From assembly GCF_014205215.1 (NCBI RefSeq), contig NZ_JACHNC010000001.1, positions 7,188,501 through 7,252,500 on the forward strand: a DNA stretch of 64,000 nucleotides. Reading direction: 5' to 3'. Origin of the DNA: Actinoplanes lobatus (lineage in GTDB: Bacteria; Actinomycetota; Actinomycetes; Mycobacteriales; Micromonosporaceae). Both the position numbers and the translations under genes were made by a program. The notes beneath the pieces were generated by a model, which had not been told where the DNA came from, did no database searches, and was given only the letters and a program-made list of their open reading frames with translations. Shown piece after piece: positions 1-8,016 of this stretch (the stretch's first letter is position 1; every line of letters begins with the position of its first letter).

Positions 1-1
1 G

Positions 2-1207
2 GCCGCGCTGGAGAGCCTGCGCACCGCCGGGCTCGCCGACGCGGAGCGGGTGTTCGACCAGTACCCGCACCAGCTCAGCGGCGGTATGAAACAGCGCGCC
101 CTGATCGCGATCGCGCTCGCCGGCCAGCCGAAGATCATCGTCGCGGACGAGCCCACCAGCGCCCTCGACGTCACCGTGCAGAAACGCATCCTGGACCACC
201 TGGCCGGCCTGCGCGAGCAACTCGGCATCGGCATCCTGCTGGTCACCCACGACCTCGGCGTAGCGCTGGAGCGCAGCGACCGGATCCTGGTGATGCAGCA
301 CGGCGAGATCATCGAACAGGGCTCGGTCACGCGCGTCCTGACGGACGCCACCAGCGAATACACGCGGCGGTTGCTCGCCGCGGCGCCGTCACAGCACGCC
401 GGCCGCCTGCAACCCACCGACACGGTACGGGCGGACGGCTCCGGAGCCGTCGTGCTGCGCGCCACCGGCCTCACCAAGAACTACCGCGACCTGCGTGCGC
501 TCGACGCGGCCGACCTGATCGTGCGGGAGGGCACCACCCATGCCATCGTGGGCGAGTCCGGTGCCGGCAAGTCCACACTCGCCGGCATCCTGGCCGGCTT
601 CACCAGCGCCGACGCCGGCAGCGTGCAGCTACACGGCCGTGAGCTGACCGGCCTGAACCGCAAACAGCTGCGCGAGACCCGCCGGGACCTGCAGTTCGTC
701 TTCCAGAACCCGTTCACCTCGCTCGACCCGCGATTCACCGTCCGCAAGCTGATCGCCGAACCACTGAAGGCGTTCGGCCTGCCCTACGGCGAGCGGGTCG
801 GCGACCTGCTGCACGAGGTGGCGCTGAACGAGACGTACCTGAACCGGCTGCCGGCCCAGCTCTCCGGCGGCCAGCGCCAGCGTGTCGCCATCGCCCGGGC
901 GCTCGCGCTGAACCCGAAGGTGCTGATCCTCGACGAGGCGGTCAGCGCCTTGGACGTGTCGGTGCAGGCACAGATCCTGCAACTGCTGGTCGATCTGCAG
1001 GCCGAACTCGGCCTCAGCTACGTCTTCGTCACCCACGACCTCGGGGTGGTGCGCCTGATCGCGGACGACGTGACCGTGATGAAGGACGGCCGCGTCGTCG
1101 AGACCGGAACGGTCGAGCAGGTGTTCGCCGCGCCCGCCCACGAATACACCCGCCAGCTGCTGGCGGCCGTCCCCGGCGCGGACCTGGTGCCCGCCGCGCA
1201 CAGCTAG
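2..1207 (+). CDS. ABC transporter ATP-binding protein with two nucleotide-binding domains, 5'-truncated by the window edge
   Basis: This is a fused pair of peptide/nickel (Dpp/Opp)-type ATPase domains that would energise uptake of a small organic substrate. The frame is open to the first base, so the true start lies upstream. The first domain shows only its second half: signature LSGGMKQR, Walker B IIVADEPTSALD and the VTHD H-loop. The second domain is complete, with Walker A GESGAGKST about 170 residues in, Q-loop FVFQNPF, signature LSGGQRQR, Walker B VLILDEAVSALD and FVTHD. DppD-DppF fusions of this kind are common in actinobacteria. A monooxygenase gene follows after 8 bases, so the two are probably co-transcribed, and the permeases and binding protein should lie further upstream. 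The substrate is inferred from the neighbours to be an organosulfur compound; the sequence itself does not show it. Confidence 0.93.
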   Translation, partial: AALESLRTAGLADAERVFDQYPHQLSGGMKQRALIAIALAGQPKIIVADEPTSALDVTVQKRILDHLAGLREQLGIGILLVTHDLGVALERSDRILVMQHGEIIEQGSVTRVLTDATSEYTRRLLAAAPSQHAGRLQPTDTVRADGSGAVVLRATGLTKNYRDLRALDAADLIVREGTTHAIVGESGAGKSTLAGILAGFTSADAGSVQLHGRELTGLNRKQLRETRRDLQFVFQNPFTSLDPRFTVRKLIAEPLKAFGLPYGERVGDLLHEVALNETYLNRLPAQLSGGQRQRVAIARALALNPKVLILDEAVSALDVSVQAQILQLLVDLQAELGLSYVFVTHDLGVVRLIADDVTVMKDGRVVETGTVEQVFAAPAHEYTRQLLAAVPGADLVPAAHS

Positions 1208-1215
1208 GAGCGAGC

Positions 1216-2424
1216 GTGCTGCACATCAACGTCAACATCCTCAACGCCGGCGTCTTCGGCGGCTCGTGGCGTTTCCCGGGCACCGACGGCACCGCCGCCT
1301 ACCGCATCGAGCACTACACCGCGATCGCCAAGAAGGCCGAACAGGCCAAGCTCGACGCGGTCTTCCTGGCCGACGGGCCGGTGCTCGACCCGAGCGTACG
1401 GCACCGGCCCGGCAACAACCTGGAGCCGACCACGGTGCTGGCCCGCATCGCCGCACAGACCGAGCGGATCGGGCTGATCGGCACGCTGTCGTCGTCGTAC
1501 AACGATCCGGCCGAACTGGCCCGGCGCCTCGGCGACCTCGACCATGTCAGCGGCGGCCGGTTCGGCTGGAACGTGGTCACCACGGCGGGGCCGCTCGCGG
1601 CGCGCAACTTCGGCCGCACCGCCGAGCCCGAACACGGCTGGCGCTACCGGCGGGCGGCGGATGTCGCCGCCCACGTCGTTCGGGCCTGGGCCGGACGCGA
1701 CGACCTGGTCTCGCCGCAGGGCCGGCCGGTCGTGGTGCAGGCCGGCGGCTCCAGCGACGGGCGCCGGCTGGCCTCCCGCATCGGCGAGGTGATCTTCTCA
1801 GCGGATCAGGACCTCGGGCACGCCCGTGACTTCCGGGCCGAGATCCGCGCCGGAGCGGCCGCCTTCGGCCGGCGCCCGGAGGAGATCGTGGTCCTGCCCG
1901 GCCTGTCCACCGTGGTCGGCAGCACCGAGGCCGAGGCCAAGGCCCGCCGGGAGCTACTCGACGAGATCCTGCCGACGGCGTACGCCCGCGGCCGGCTCGC
2001 CGGTCAGCTCGGCATCTCCCTCGACGGGCTCTCCGACGACGAGCTGATCCCGGCCGAACTGCTCCGCGACCCGGACGAGGCCGGCGGTTCGCAAACCTTC
2101 TACCGGGTGGTCAAGGACATCATCGACCGGGACCGGCCCACCCTCGGCCAGCTGCTGAAACGGCTCTCCGGCGGCGGCGGCCACCGGATCGTCACCGGCA
2201 CCCCGGAGCAGATCGCCGACGACATCGAAACCTGGTACCGGGCCGGCGCGGCCGACGGCTTCAACGTCATGCCCGACGTGCTGCCGTCCGGCTTCGACGA
2301 CTTCGCCGACCACGTCATCCCCGAGCTACAGCGCCGCGGCCTGTTCCGCACCGAGTACGAGGGGTCCACCCTGCGCGCCCACCTCGGTCTCGCCGTCCCC
2401 GCCCTTCCGGAGGTCGCCGTTTAA
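1216..2424 (+). CDS. LLM-class flavin-dependent monooxygenase, NtaA/SnaA/DszA type
   Basis: A predicted FMNH2-dependent monooxygenase of 402 residues, the usual length for the NtaA/SnaA/DszA branch of the luciferase superfamily. Family features visible are the N-terminal strand LHINVNILNAG, the DAVFLADGP segment, the SSSYNDPAELARR loop and SGGRFGWNVVTT. Relatives cleave C-S or C-N bonds in nitrilotriacetate, dibenzothiophene sulfone or alkylated cysteines. The GTG start is supported by AGGAG five bases upstream. The stop codon touches the right end of a TnpB insertion that now separates this gene from the rest of its operon. The substrate is unknown. A reduced flavin must come from a separate reductase, and the nitroreductase at the operon end is a candidate. 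Confidence 0.92.
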   Translation: MLHINVNILNAGVFGGSWRFPGTDGTAAYRIEHYTAIAKKAEQAKLDAVFLADGPVLDPSVRHRPGNNLEPTTVLARIAAQTERIGLIGTLSSSYNDPAELARRLGDLDHVSGGRFGWNVVTTAGPLAARNFGRTAEPEHGWRYRRAADVAAHVVRAWAGRDDLVSPQGRPVVVQAGGSSDGRRLASRIGEVIFSADQDLGHARDFRAEIRAGAAAFGRRPEEIVVLPGLSTVVGSTEAEAKARRELLDEILPTAYARGRLAGQLGISLDGLSDDELIPAELLRDPDEAGGSQTFYRVVKDIIDRDRPTLGQLLKRLSGGGGHRIVTGTPEQIADDIETWYRAGAADGFNVMPDVLPSGFDDFADHVIPELQRRGLFRTEYEGSTLRAHLGLAVPALPEVAV

Positions 2425-3650
2425 CGATCCCCACGGATGAATCCGGGGGTTTTCCCTCCGGGGCCAGGCCCTGGATTCCCAGCTCGGACCGCACCTGATC
2501 CACCATCCCGGAAGGAGGCGATCAGATGTCTCACGTCGTCGGCACTGGCACGGTCGCGTTCAGCCGTGGCGAGAATCCGTCTCGCGGCGTTGAGGTCGCG
2601 GTCTGCGGTGTAGCCGCAGGCCGTGCACTCGAAGATGCGGACGCCCAGTCCGAGGCGGTGATTGGCTCTCTCGCCGCACCCGGAGCAGGTCATCGTGGTG
2701 TAGGCGGGCGGCACCAGCACCACCTTCCGGCCCGCCCGCATGCCACGCTCGACAAGTTCTCGCTTGCAGGCGCCGATCGCGGCGTCGGCGGCCTTGCGGG
2801 CCATCGTCGTCTTGGCGAGGAATGTCGGTTTGAAGTCCTCCACAGCGATCAAACTGTGATGCTCGGTGACGTTCTTGGCCCAGACCCGGGCGTCGTGGGT
2901 GTTCTGCCGGGCCGCCTTCTTCGCTACCCGGGCGGCCTGCCGCTTCGCGGTCTGGTAGCCCTTCGACTGCGGCTGCCCTCTCGGTCGGCGGCGGCGGGCC
3001 ATCCTGCGCTGGGATTTGGCCAGTTCAGCAGCGCACCGTTTGCGATGTCCGAGGTGCGGAAGGTCGAACGCGGGATCGGTGGTGGTGGCGGTTGCCTTCA
3101 CGCCCCAGTCGATGCCGATGCCGGGCAGGTCCGCCCCGGGTGTGGTGATCGTGTCCCGACGGACCACGAACGAGGCGTACCAATGCCCGAGGCTGTCACG
3201 GTAGACCCGCACGCTGGACGGTTCGGACGGCAGTTCCCGGGACCAGACGACAGGGATCGTGACCTTGTCCGGCAGGCGGAGCCGGCCGCCCTTGATCGAG
3301 AAGCCCCGAGTGGTGTATTCCAGGCTGGGCAGCGAGTCTTTGAGCCGCTTGACCTTCGGACTGCCCCGGCCCTTCACCGTGAACGAGTGATCCAGGGCGG
3401 TGCCGTAGGTGCGCAATGTCTGCTGCTGGGCGACCTGGGAACCGGCCCGCAGCCAGGCGTTGCGGCTGCGAGCCTCGGTCAGCAGCTGGGACAGTTTGCC
3501 GAACGTCGGCTTGCGGCGAGTCCTCTGCTGGTGGACGGCTTCGTTCCACAGCCACCGGCAGCGGCCCCACTCGCCGAGCAGTGCGGCCTCCGCGATGCGG
3601 CCGGGCCGCAGGCGGTAGGTGTAACGCACCGTCTCGTCCACATCGGACAC
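2421..3650 (-). CDS. tnpB: TnpB, RNA-guided endonuclease of an IS605-type element
   Basis: A protein of 409 residues from a GTG start; upstream in-frame codons look non-coding, and the homologous region begins with VRYTYRLRP. The RuvC-type catalytic triad is intact: GIDWGVK, IAVEDF and DRDLNAARRI. A C4 zinc-finger pair, CSGCGE and CTACG, sits between the last two motifs. It is therefore probably an active nuclease and not a nuclease-dead TldR-like regulator. The extreme C-terminus is proline/glycine-rich and runs into the right-end hairpin, as expected where the guide RNA overlaps the coding end. Its stop codon overlaps the stop codon of the convergent monooxygenase gene. It differs clearly in sequence and length from the second TnpB (387 residues) although the two elements share left ends. 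Confidence 0.92.
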   Translation of the reverse strand: MSDVDETVRYTYRLRPGRIAEAALLGEWGRCRWLWNEAVHQQRTRRKPTFGKLSQLLTEARSRNAWLRAGSQVAQQQTLRTYGTALDHSFTVKGRGSPKVKRLKDSLPSLEYTTRGFSIKGGRLRLPDKVTIPVVWSRELPSEPSSVRVYRDSLGHWYASFVVRRDTITTPGADLPGIGIDWGVKATATTTDPAFDLPHLGHRKRCAAELAKSQRRMARRRRPRGQPQSKGYQTAKRQAARVAKKAARQNTHDARVWAKNVTEHHSLIAVEDFKPTFLAKTTMARKAADAAIGACKRELVERGMRAGRKVVLVPPAYTTMTCSGCGERANHRLGLGVRIFECTACGYTADRDLNAARRILATAERDRASADDVRHLIASFRDGGSGAVRAGNPGPGPGGKTPGFIRGDR

Positions 3651-3825
3651 CCTACCCGCGCAGCCCACGACCCTGGAGACCGTGAAGAGGTATGTGGAGA
3701 ACCAGCGCAACGTCTGACCAGACGCCCATCCGCCTCGACGGCGAATGGGCTACCCCTGACCTGCTCCGCAGGCGATCCGTTTCCTCCCCACGGCTAAAGC
3801 CGGGGGTTTCCACGGAAGGCATTCG
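2425..3825 (-). mobile_element. IS200/IS605-family (IS1341-like) element with tnpB only, copy 1
   Basis: The insertion lies between two monooxygenase genes and encodes TnpB but no TnpA, so it cannot transpose unaided. The left end (about 3720-3825, read on the minus strand) holds a long hairpin with a GCCCAT/ATGGGC stem and a terminal hairpin. It matches the left end at 35789-35893 over about 105 bp, including the identical run CCTGCGGAGCAGGTCAGGG. The left boundary directly follows TCAT, the minus-strand reading of ATGA at 3826-3829. The right end is a hairpin of CCCCCGGAT/ATCCGTGGGG type near 2430-2450 and is less exactly placed. The 3' end of tnpB plus this right end should encode the guide (omega) RNA by family analogy; I see no direct proof of that. 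Confidence 0.8.
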
Positions 3826-3829
3826 ATGA
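3814..3829 (+). promoter_or_regulatory. Element-borne ribosome-binding site joined to the ATGA start of the next gene
   Basis: GGAAGG at 3814-3819 lies six bases before ATG at 3826. These bases belong to the left end of the TnpB element (its CCTTCC on the other strand), so the monooxygenase downstream now depends on an insertion-supplied Shine-Dalgarno. The ATGA itself is the complement of the TCAT that borders the element. Confidence 0.6.
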
Positions 3830-4749
3830 GCACACCCATCCAACTGGCCCTGGCGGTCGGCGGCCCGGGACTGACGTCGCTGGCCGAGGCCGACGCCGTC
3901 GCGTCCACCGCCGAGCAGGCCGGCATAGCGGCGATCCGGCTCGCCGACCGGACGACCACGGGCCGGGTGCTCGACCCGAGCGTGGTGGCCGCCTATCTGG
4001 CCGGCCGGCACGGGGGAGTCGGCTACCTGCCGGTGCTGCCGACCACCGGCAACGCCCCGTACAACGCGGCGCGACGGGTGCTCTCGCTGGACCGGGCCAC
4101 CGCGGGCCGCGCCGGTGTGGTGCTGCGTCCCGGCCGCGGCGACGAGGTGAGCGAGGCCAGCGTGCCGGTGCCCGCCGCCACCGACCCGGCGCGGCGCTGG
4201 AGCGAGTACGCGCGGGTCCTGACCCGCCTCTGGGAGTCCTTTCCCCGCGCCGCACTCGTCGGCGACCAGCACAGCGGTGTGGTCGTCGAGGACAGCCTGA
4301 TCCAGGCGATCCGGCACGAGGGCGAGTTCTACCGGGTCGCCGGCCCGCTGGACGGACCCTCGTCGGTCCAGGGCCGCCCGGTCCTCGCCGCCGACCTCGG
4401 CGTCCTTGACCCGGTGGCGGTGGCGGCGGTGGCCGACGTGGTGGTGGTCGAGCACGGCCACGCGGCGGGCACGGACGCCGTACTGACCCAGGCCCTGCGG
4501 CTGGCCGGCCGCGACCGAGGCGAGGTCACCCTGCTCGGCCGGGTCAAGGTGAGCCGCGCGGATGTGGCGCCCGGACTGGAGCAGCGGCTGCGCTCCTGGG
4601 CGGACGAACACCTGCTCGACGGCCTGGAACTGGTACCCGACAGCGCGGAGACGGCGATCACCGCGCTGCGGGCGCTCACCCCGCGGCCCCCGGCACCCAC
4701 CCTGCGGGCCGCCTACGGCCTGCGCGACGTCCGGGCGGTGCTGGCATGA
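3826..4749 (+). CDS. LLM-class flavin-dependent oxidoreductase, short form
   Basis: A luciferase-like monooxygenase of 307 residues, about 100 shorter than its NtaA-type neighbours. It keeps the N-terminal barrel strand, an ADRTTTGRVLDPSVV segment equivalent to the VLDPSV region of the upstream gene, and the HEGEFYRVAGPL stretch that in relatives precedes the flavin-phosphate loop. The usual C-terminal insertion is reduced. It is probably the partner or a diverged paralogue of the other monooxygenases here; activity cannot be judged from sequence alone. The ATG start lies directly against the TnpB element, which now provides its ribosome-binding site. The next gene starts 43 bases after its stop. 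Confidence 0.85.
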   Translation: MSTPIQLALAVGGPGLTSLAEADAVASTAEQAGIAAIRLADRTTTGRVLDPSVVAAYLAGRHGGVGYLPVLPTTGNAPYNAARRVLSLDRATAGRAGVVLRPGRGDEVSEASVPVPAATDPARRWSEYARVLTRLWESFPRAALVGDQHSGVVVEDSLIQAIRHEGEFYRVAGPLDGPSSVQGRPVLAADLGVLDPVAVAAVADVVVVEHGHAAGTDAVLTQALRLAGRDRGEVTLLGRVKVSRADVAPGLEQRLRSWADEHLLDGLELVPDSAETAITALRALTPRPPAPTLRAAYGLRDVRAVLA

Positions 4750-4792
4750 CACACCGCCCGGCCGCTCCCGGCGCTACCCGAGGAGGCACAGC

Positions 4793-5992
4793 ATGACCGC
4801 CGAAGTGATCGACTTCCGGTACACCGTGGCAGGCATCCGAGCCGGCGCCGAGCCGATCCTGCGCCGCCTCGCCGCCGGCTCGCGGGACCGCGAACTCACC
4901 CGCGCCTACGCGTACCAGGAGGTCCGCGCGCTCGCCGAGCAGCGGATCACCCTGGTCGGCATCGCCGAGGCGGACGGCGGCGCCGGCGGCACCCTGCGCG
5001 ACGTCGCCGACCTGATCATCGCGATCGCCCGGGCCGACTCCAACGTCGCCCAGGCCCTGCGCAGCAGCTTCCTCACCGCCAACCAGGTGGCCGGCCGCCC
5101 CGACCTGCCGAACCGGGCGGTCATCCTGCGGCGGCTGCGCAACGGCGACCTGTTCGCCGGCACCAACAACGAGCGCAGCGGCGGCGCGAACGGCACGGTG
5201 CACACCACCATCCGCCGCGACGGTGACGGCTATCTGGTCAACGGCGAGAAGTACTACTCGACCGGTGGGCTCTACTCCTCCTGGTTCACCGGGACCGCGC
5301 GGGGCGAGGACGGGGCCGTCTACAGCTTCACCGTTCCGGTCGACCGCGACGGCGTCGAGCGCCTCGACGACTTCGACGCGATCGGACAACGGCTCACCGC
5401 CAGCGGCACCACCCGTTTGCACGATGTGCGGGTCAGCGCCGAGGAGGTCGTGCCGCGCGACAACAGCCGGCTGGACAACCCGTGGCTCGGCTCGTTCGCC
5501 CAGCTGTACCTCGCCGCGGTGGAGGCCGGGATCGCCGCGGCCGTGCTCGACGACGCCGTCTGGTTCGGCCGGGAAAAGGCCCGGCCCATCAAACACAGCA
5601 CCGCGGACAGCAGCGCCGACGACCCGTACGTGCGGCACACGGTCGGCGAAATCGCGGCCCGTGCCCACGCCGCCCGCTCGGTCGTCCTGCTCGCGGCCGA
5701 GGCGCTTCAGGGCGTACGCCACCTCGAGGGTGCCCGGGCACGCGCCGCGGGCGCGGAAGCCGCGGTGACCGTCGCCCAGACCGGCGTGATCGCCGTGGAG
5801 AGCGCGCTGCGCGCCGCCGAGCTGCTGTTCGACGTCGGTGGCGGTTCGGCGACCAACCGGGACCTCGCCTTCGACCGGCACTGGCGCAACGCCCGCACGG
5901 TCGCCAACCACAACCCGCGCGACTGGAAGACGGCGGTGGCCGGCGCCTACCGGCTCACCGGCGAGGAACCCCCCACCACCGGACTGTTCTGA
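4793..5992 (+). CDS. Acyl-CoA dehydrogenase-fold flavin monooxygenase, SfnB/DszC type
   Basis: A protein of 399 residues starting at an ATG preceded by AGGAGG. It has the acyl-CoA dehydrogenase fold but matches the flavin-dependent monooxygenase branch (SfnB, DszC, dimethylsulfone-linked proteins) that uses FMNH2 and oxygen on sulfur compounds. Seen in the sequence are an N-terminal helical domain, the central GTNNERSGGANG and NGEKYYSTGGLYSSWFTG segments that shape the flavin pocket, and a C-terminal helical bundle ending GGGSATNRDLAFDRHWRNARTV. The last histidine/asparagine-rich segment is typical of DszC relatives. It belongs to the same run of genes as its neighbours. A role in sulfur-compound oxidation is inferred from family and context. 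Confidence 0.9.
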   Translation: MTAEVIDFRYTVAGIRAGAEPILRRLAAGSRDRELTRAYAYQEVRALAEQRITLVGIAEADGGAGGTLRDVADLIIAIARADSNVAQALRSSFLTANQVAGRPDLPNRAVILRRLRNGDLFAGTNNERSGGANGTVHTTIRRDGDGYLVNGEKYYSTGGLYSSWFTGTARGEDGAVYSFTVPVDRDGVERLDDFDAIGQRLTASGTTRLHDVRVSAEEVVPRDNSRLDNPWLGSFAQLYLAAVEAGIAAAVLDDAVWFGREKARPIKHSTADSSADDPYVRHTVGEIAARAHAARSVVLLAAEALQGVRHLEGARARAAGAEAAVTVAQTGVIAVESALRAAELLFDVGGGSATNRDLAFDRHWRNARTVANHNPRDWKTAVAGAYRLTGEEPPTTGLF

Positions 5993-6003
5993 GAGGAATC
6001 ACG

Positions 6004-7035
6004 ATGACCGTCAAGACCGACCGGGTGCTGGGGCGCACCGGCGTGCGGCTCAGCCCGCTCACCCTCGGCACCATGAACTTCGGCCGGTGGCAGGACGAGG
6101 CCGAGAGCATCCGGATCATCCACGCCGCGCTGGACGCGGGGATCACCGCGATCGACACCGCCGACGTCTACGCCCAGGGTGTCTCGGAGCAGATCGTCGG
6201 CAAGGCGATCCAGGGCCGCCGTGACGACGTCTTCCTGGCGACCAAGTTCCACGGCCAGATCGGCGACAACCCGCTGCACGCCGGCAACTCGCGCCGTTGG
6301 ATCGTCCAGGCCGTGGAGGCCAGCCTGCGCCGGCTCGGCACCGACCACCTCGACCTCTACCAGGCGCACCGGCCCGACCCGCACACCGACCTGCTCGAGA
6401 CGCTGCAGGCCCTCGACGACCTGATCCGCCAGGGCAAGATCCGCTACTACGGCACCTCGGTCTTCCCGGCCCACCAGCTCGTCGAGGCCCAGTGGCTGGC
6501 CCGTACCCACTCGCTGATCGGCCCGCACACCGAGCAGCTGCCCTACTCGCTGCTGGTGCGCAGCGCCGAGCGCGAGGTCTTCCCGGTCGTTCGCGACCAC
6601 GGGGTGGGCGTGCTCAGCTACGGCCCGCTCGCCGCGGGCTGGCTCTCCGGCGCGTACCGGCTCGGCGCCGAGCAGCCCGCGTCGGCCCGCGCCGACCTCA
6701 TCCCCGGCCGCTTCGACATCACCCTGGGACGCAACCGGCGCAAGCTCGCCGCCGCCGACGCCCTCGCGGCACTCGCCGAGGAGCACGGCCTGACCCTGGT
6801 CGAGCTGGCGGTGGCGTTCGCGCTGAACCATCCGGCGGTCAGCAGCGTGATCATCGGGCCGCGCACCGGGGAGCACCTGGAGGCGTACCTGAAGGCCGCC
6901 GCTGTCGTGCTCGACGACCAGGTGCTCGACCGCATCGACGAGATCGTCGACCCCGGCACCCATTTCCTGGAACGCGACACCGGTCGCGACACCCCGTCCC
7001 TGCAGCCCACCGCCCTGCGAAGGAGCCACCTATGA
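6004..7035 (+). CDS. Aldo/keto reductase
   Basis: An NADPH-dependent TIM-barrel oxidoreductase of 343 residues. The catalytic tetrad is visible: Asp and Tyr in IDTADVYAQG, Lys in LATKFHG and His in LYQAHRPD. A C-terminal NADP-binding SSVIIGPRTGEHLEAYL segment follows the usual pattern. The ATG is preceded by GAGAGGAA and lies 11 bases after the upstream stop. The gene ends with ATGA, in which its stop overlaps the start of a second aldo/keto reductase, so the two are translationally coupled. In this setting it probably reduces an aldehyde or ketone released when a monooxygenase splits a C-S bond; that is inference. Confidence 0.93.
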   Translation: MTVKTDRVLGRTGVRLSPLTLGTMNFGRWQDEAESIRIIHAALDAGITAIDTADVYAQGVSEQIVGKAIQGRRDDVFLATKFHGQIGDNPLHAGNSRRWIVQAVEASLRRLGTDHLDLYQAHRPDPHTDLLETLQALDDLIRQGKIRYYGTSVFPAHQLVEAQWLARTHSLIGPHTEQLPYSLLVRSAEREVFPVVRDHGVGVLSYGPLAAGWLSGAYRLGAEQPASARADLIPGRFDITLGRNRRKLAAADALAALAEEHGLTLVELAVAFALNHPAVSSVIIGPRTGEHLEAYLKAAAVVLDDQVLDRIDEIVDPGTHFLERDTGRDTPSLQPTALRRSHL

Positions 7036-8015
7036 GCACTCTGCCCTACCGCCGTGCCGGAAGGTCCGGCCTCGACCTCTCCGCCTTCTCCTTCGGGCTG
7101 TGGCAGAAGTTCGGCACCGACCACCCGTTCCAGACCCAGCGCGAGATCATCCTGCACGCCTTCGAGCTGGGCATCACCCACTTCGACAACGCCGACCGGT
7201 ACGGCCCGCCGCACCGCGCCGCGCAGAAGCTGTTCGGCCGGATCCTGCACCGGGACCTGGCCGCATACCGGGACGAACTGATCCTGTCCACCAAGGCCGG
7301 CAATCCGATCGGCGCGAGCCCCTACCTGCAGGGCGGCTCCCGCAAATCGCTGCTCGGCTCCCTCGACCACAGCCTGCGCGACCTCGGCACCGACTACGTC
7401 GACATCTTCTACCACCACCGCCAGGACGACAGCACCCCGCTGGAGGAGACGGTCGGCGCCCTGGTCAGCGCGGTGCAGCAGGGCAAAGCCCTCTACGTGG
7501 GCGTCTCCAACTACGACACCGAACGTGCGCATCAGGCCGCCGAGCTGCTGCGTGGCAGCGGCGTCCCGCTGCTCGTCCACCAGCCCCGGTACTCGATCTT
7601 CGACCGCAGGCCCGAACTCAACGGTCTGCTCGAGCAGGCGGCCACGGACGGATTCGGGCTGGTGGTCTACTCGCCGCTGGCCCAGGGGCTGCTGACCGAC
7701 AAGTACCTGGACGGCATCCCGGACGGCGCCCGCGCACAGAACAGCGCGTTCCTCAAACCCGACGTCATCGACGACACCTACCGGCAGCGAGCCGAAGCGC
7801 TCAACAAGATCGCCTCCGAGCGTGGCCAGTCCCTCGCCCAGCTGGCACTGCAGTGGGTGCTGCGACGCCCGGAGGTCACCTCGGCGCTGATCGGCGCCAG
7901 CTCCACGGCGCAGCTCGACCACAACGTGCAGGCGCTCGACTTCCCGGAGTTCACTGCCGAGGAACTGGCGCTGATCGACGAACACGGTGTGCATGGCACC
8001 GGCGTGCGGATCTGA
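7032..8015 (+). CDS. Aldo/keto reductase, YghZ-like
   Basis: A second aldo/keto reductase of 327 residues, more like E. coli YghZ (L-glyceraldehyde 3-phosphate reductase) than like the upstream paralogue. The tetrad is seen as Asp/Tyr in [16 protein letters not shown], Lys in LILSTKAG and His in [11 protein letters not shown]. Other YghZ-type landmarks are [14 protein letters not shown] and [11 protein letters not shown]. The start overlaps the previous stop in an ATGA, and AAGGAGCC lies just upstream. Two adjacent reductases of different subfamilies suggest two carbonyl products or two steps in one pathway. Confidence 0.93.
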   Translation: MSTLPYRRAGRSGLDLSAFSFGLWQKFGTDHPFQTQREIILHAFELGITHFDNADRYGPPHRAAQKLFGRILHRDLAAYRDELILSTKAGNPIGASPYLQGGSRKSLLGSLDHSLRDLGTDYVDIFYHHRQDDSTPLEETVGALVSAVQQGKALYVGVSNYDTERAHQAAELLRGSGVPLLVHQPRYSIFDRRPELNGLLEQAATDGFGLVVYSPLAQGLLTDKYLDGIPDGARAQNSAFLKPDVIDDTYRQRAEALNKIASERGQSLAQLALQWVLRRPEVTSALIGASSTAQLDHNVQALDFPEFTAEELALIDEHGVHGTGVRI

Positions 8016-8016
8016 G

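Noticed and set aside
2526..3797. Long open frame antisense to the first tnpB
   Set aside because: It is a high-GC shadow of the real gene; tnpB has family motifs on the other strand and this frame has none.
4676..5911. Long minus-strand frame across the SfnB-like gene
   Set aside because: No family motif and typical valine/glycine/arginine-rich shadow composition; the plus-strand frame is clearly coding.
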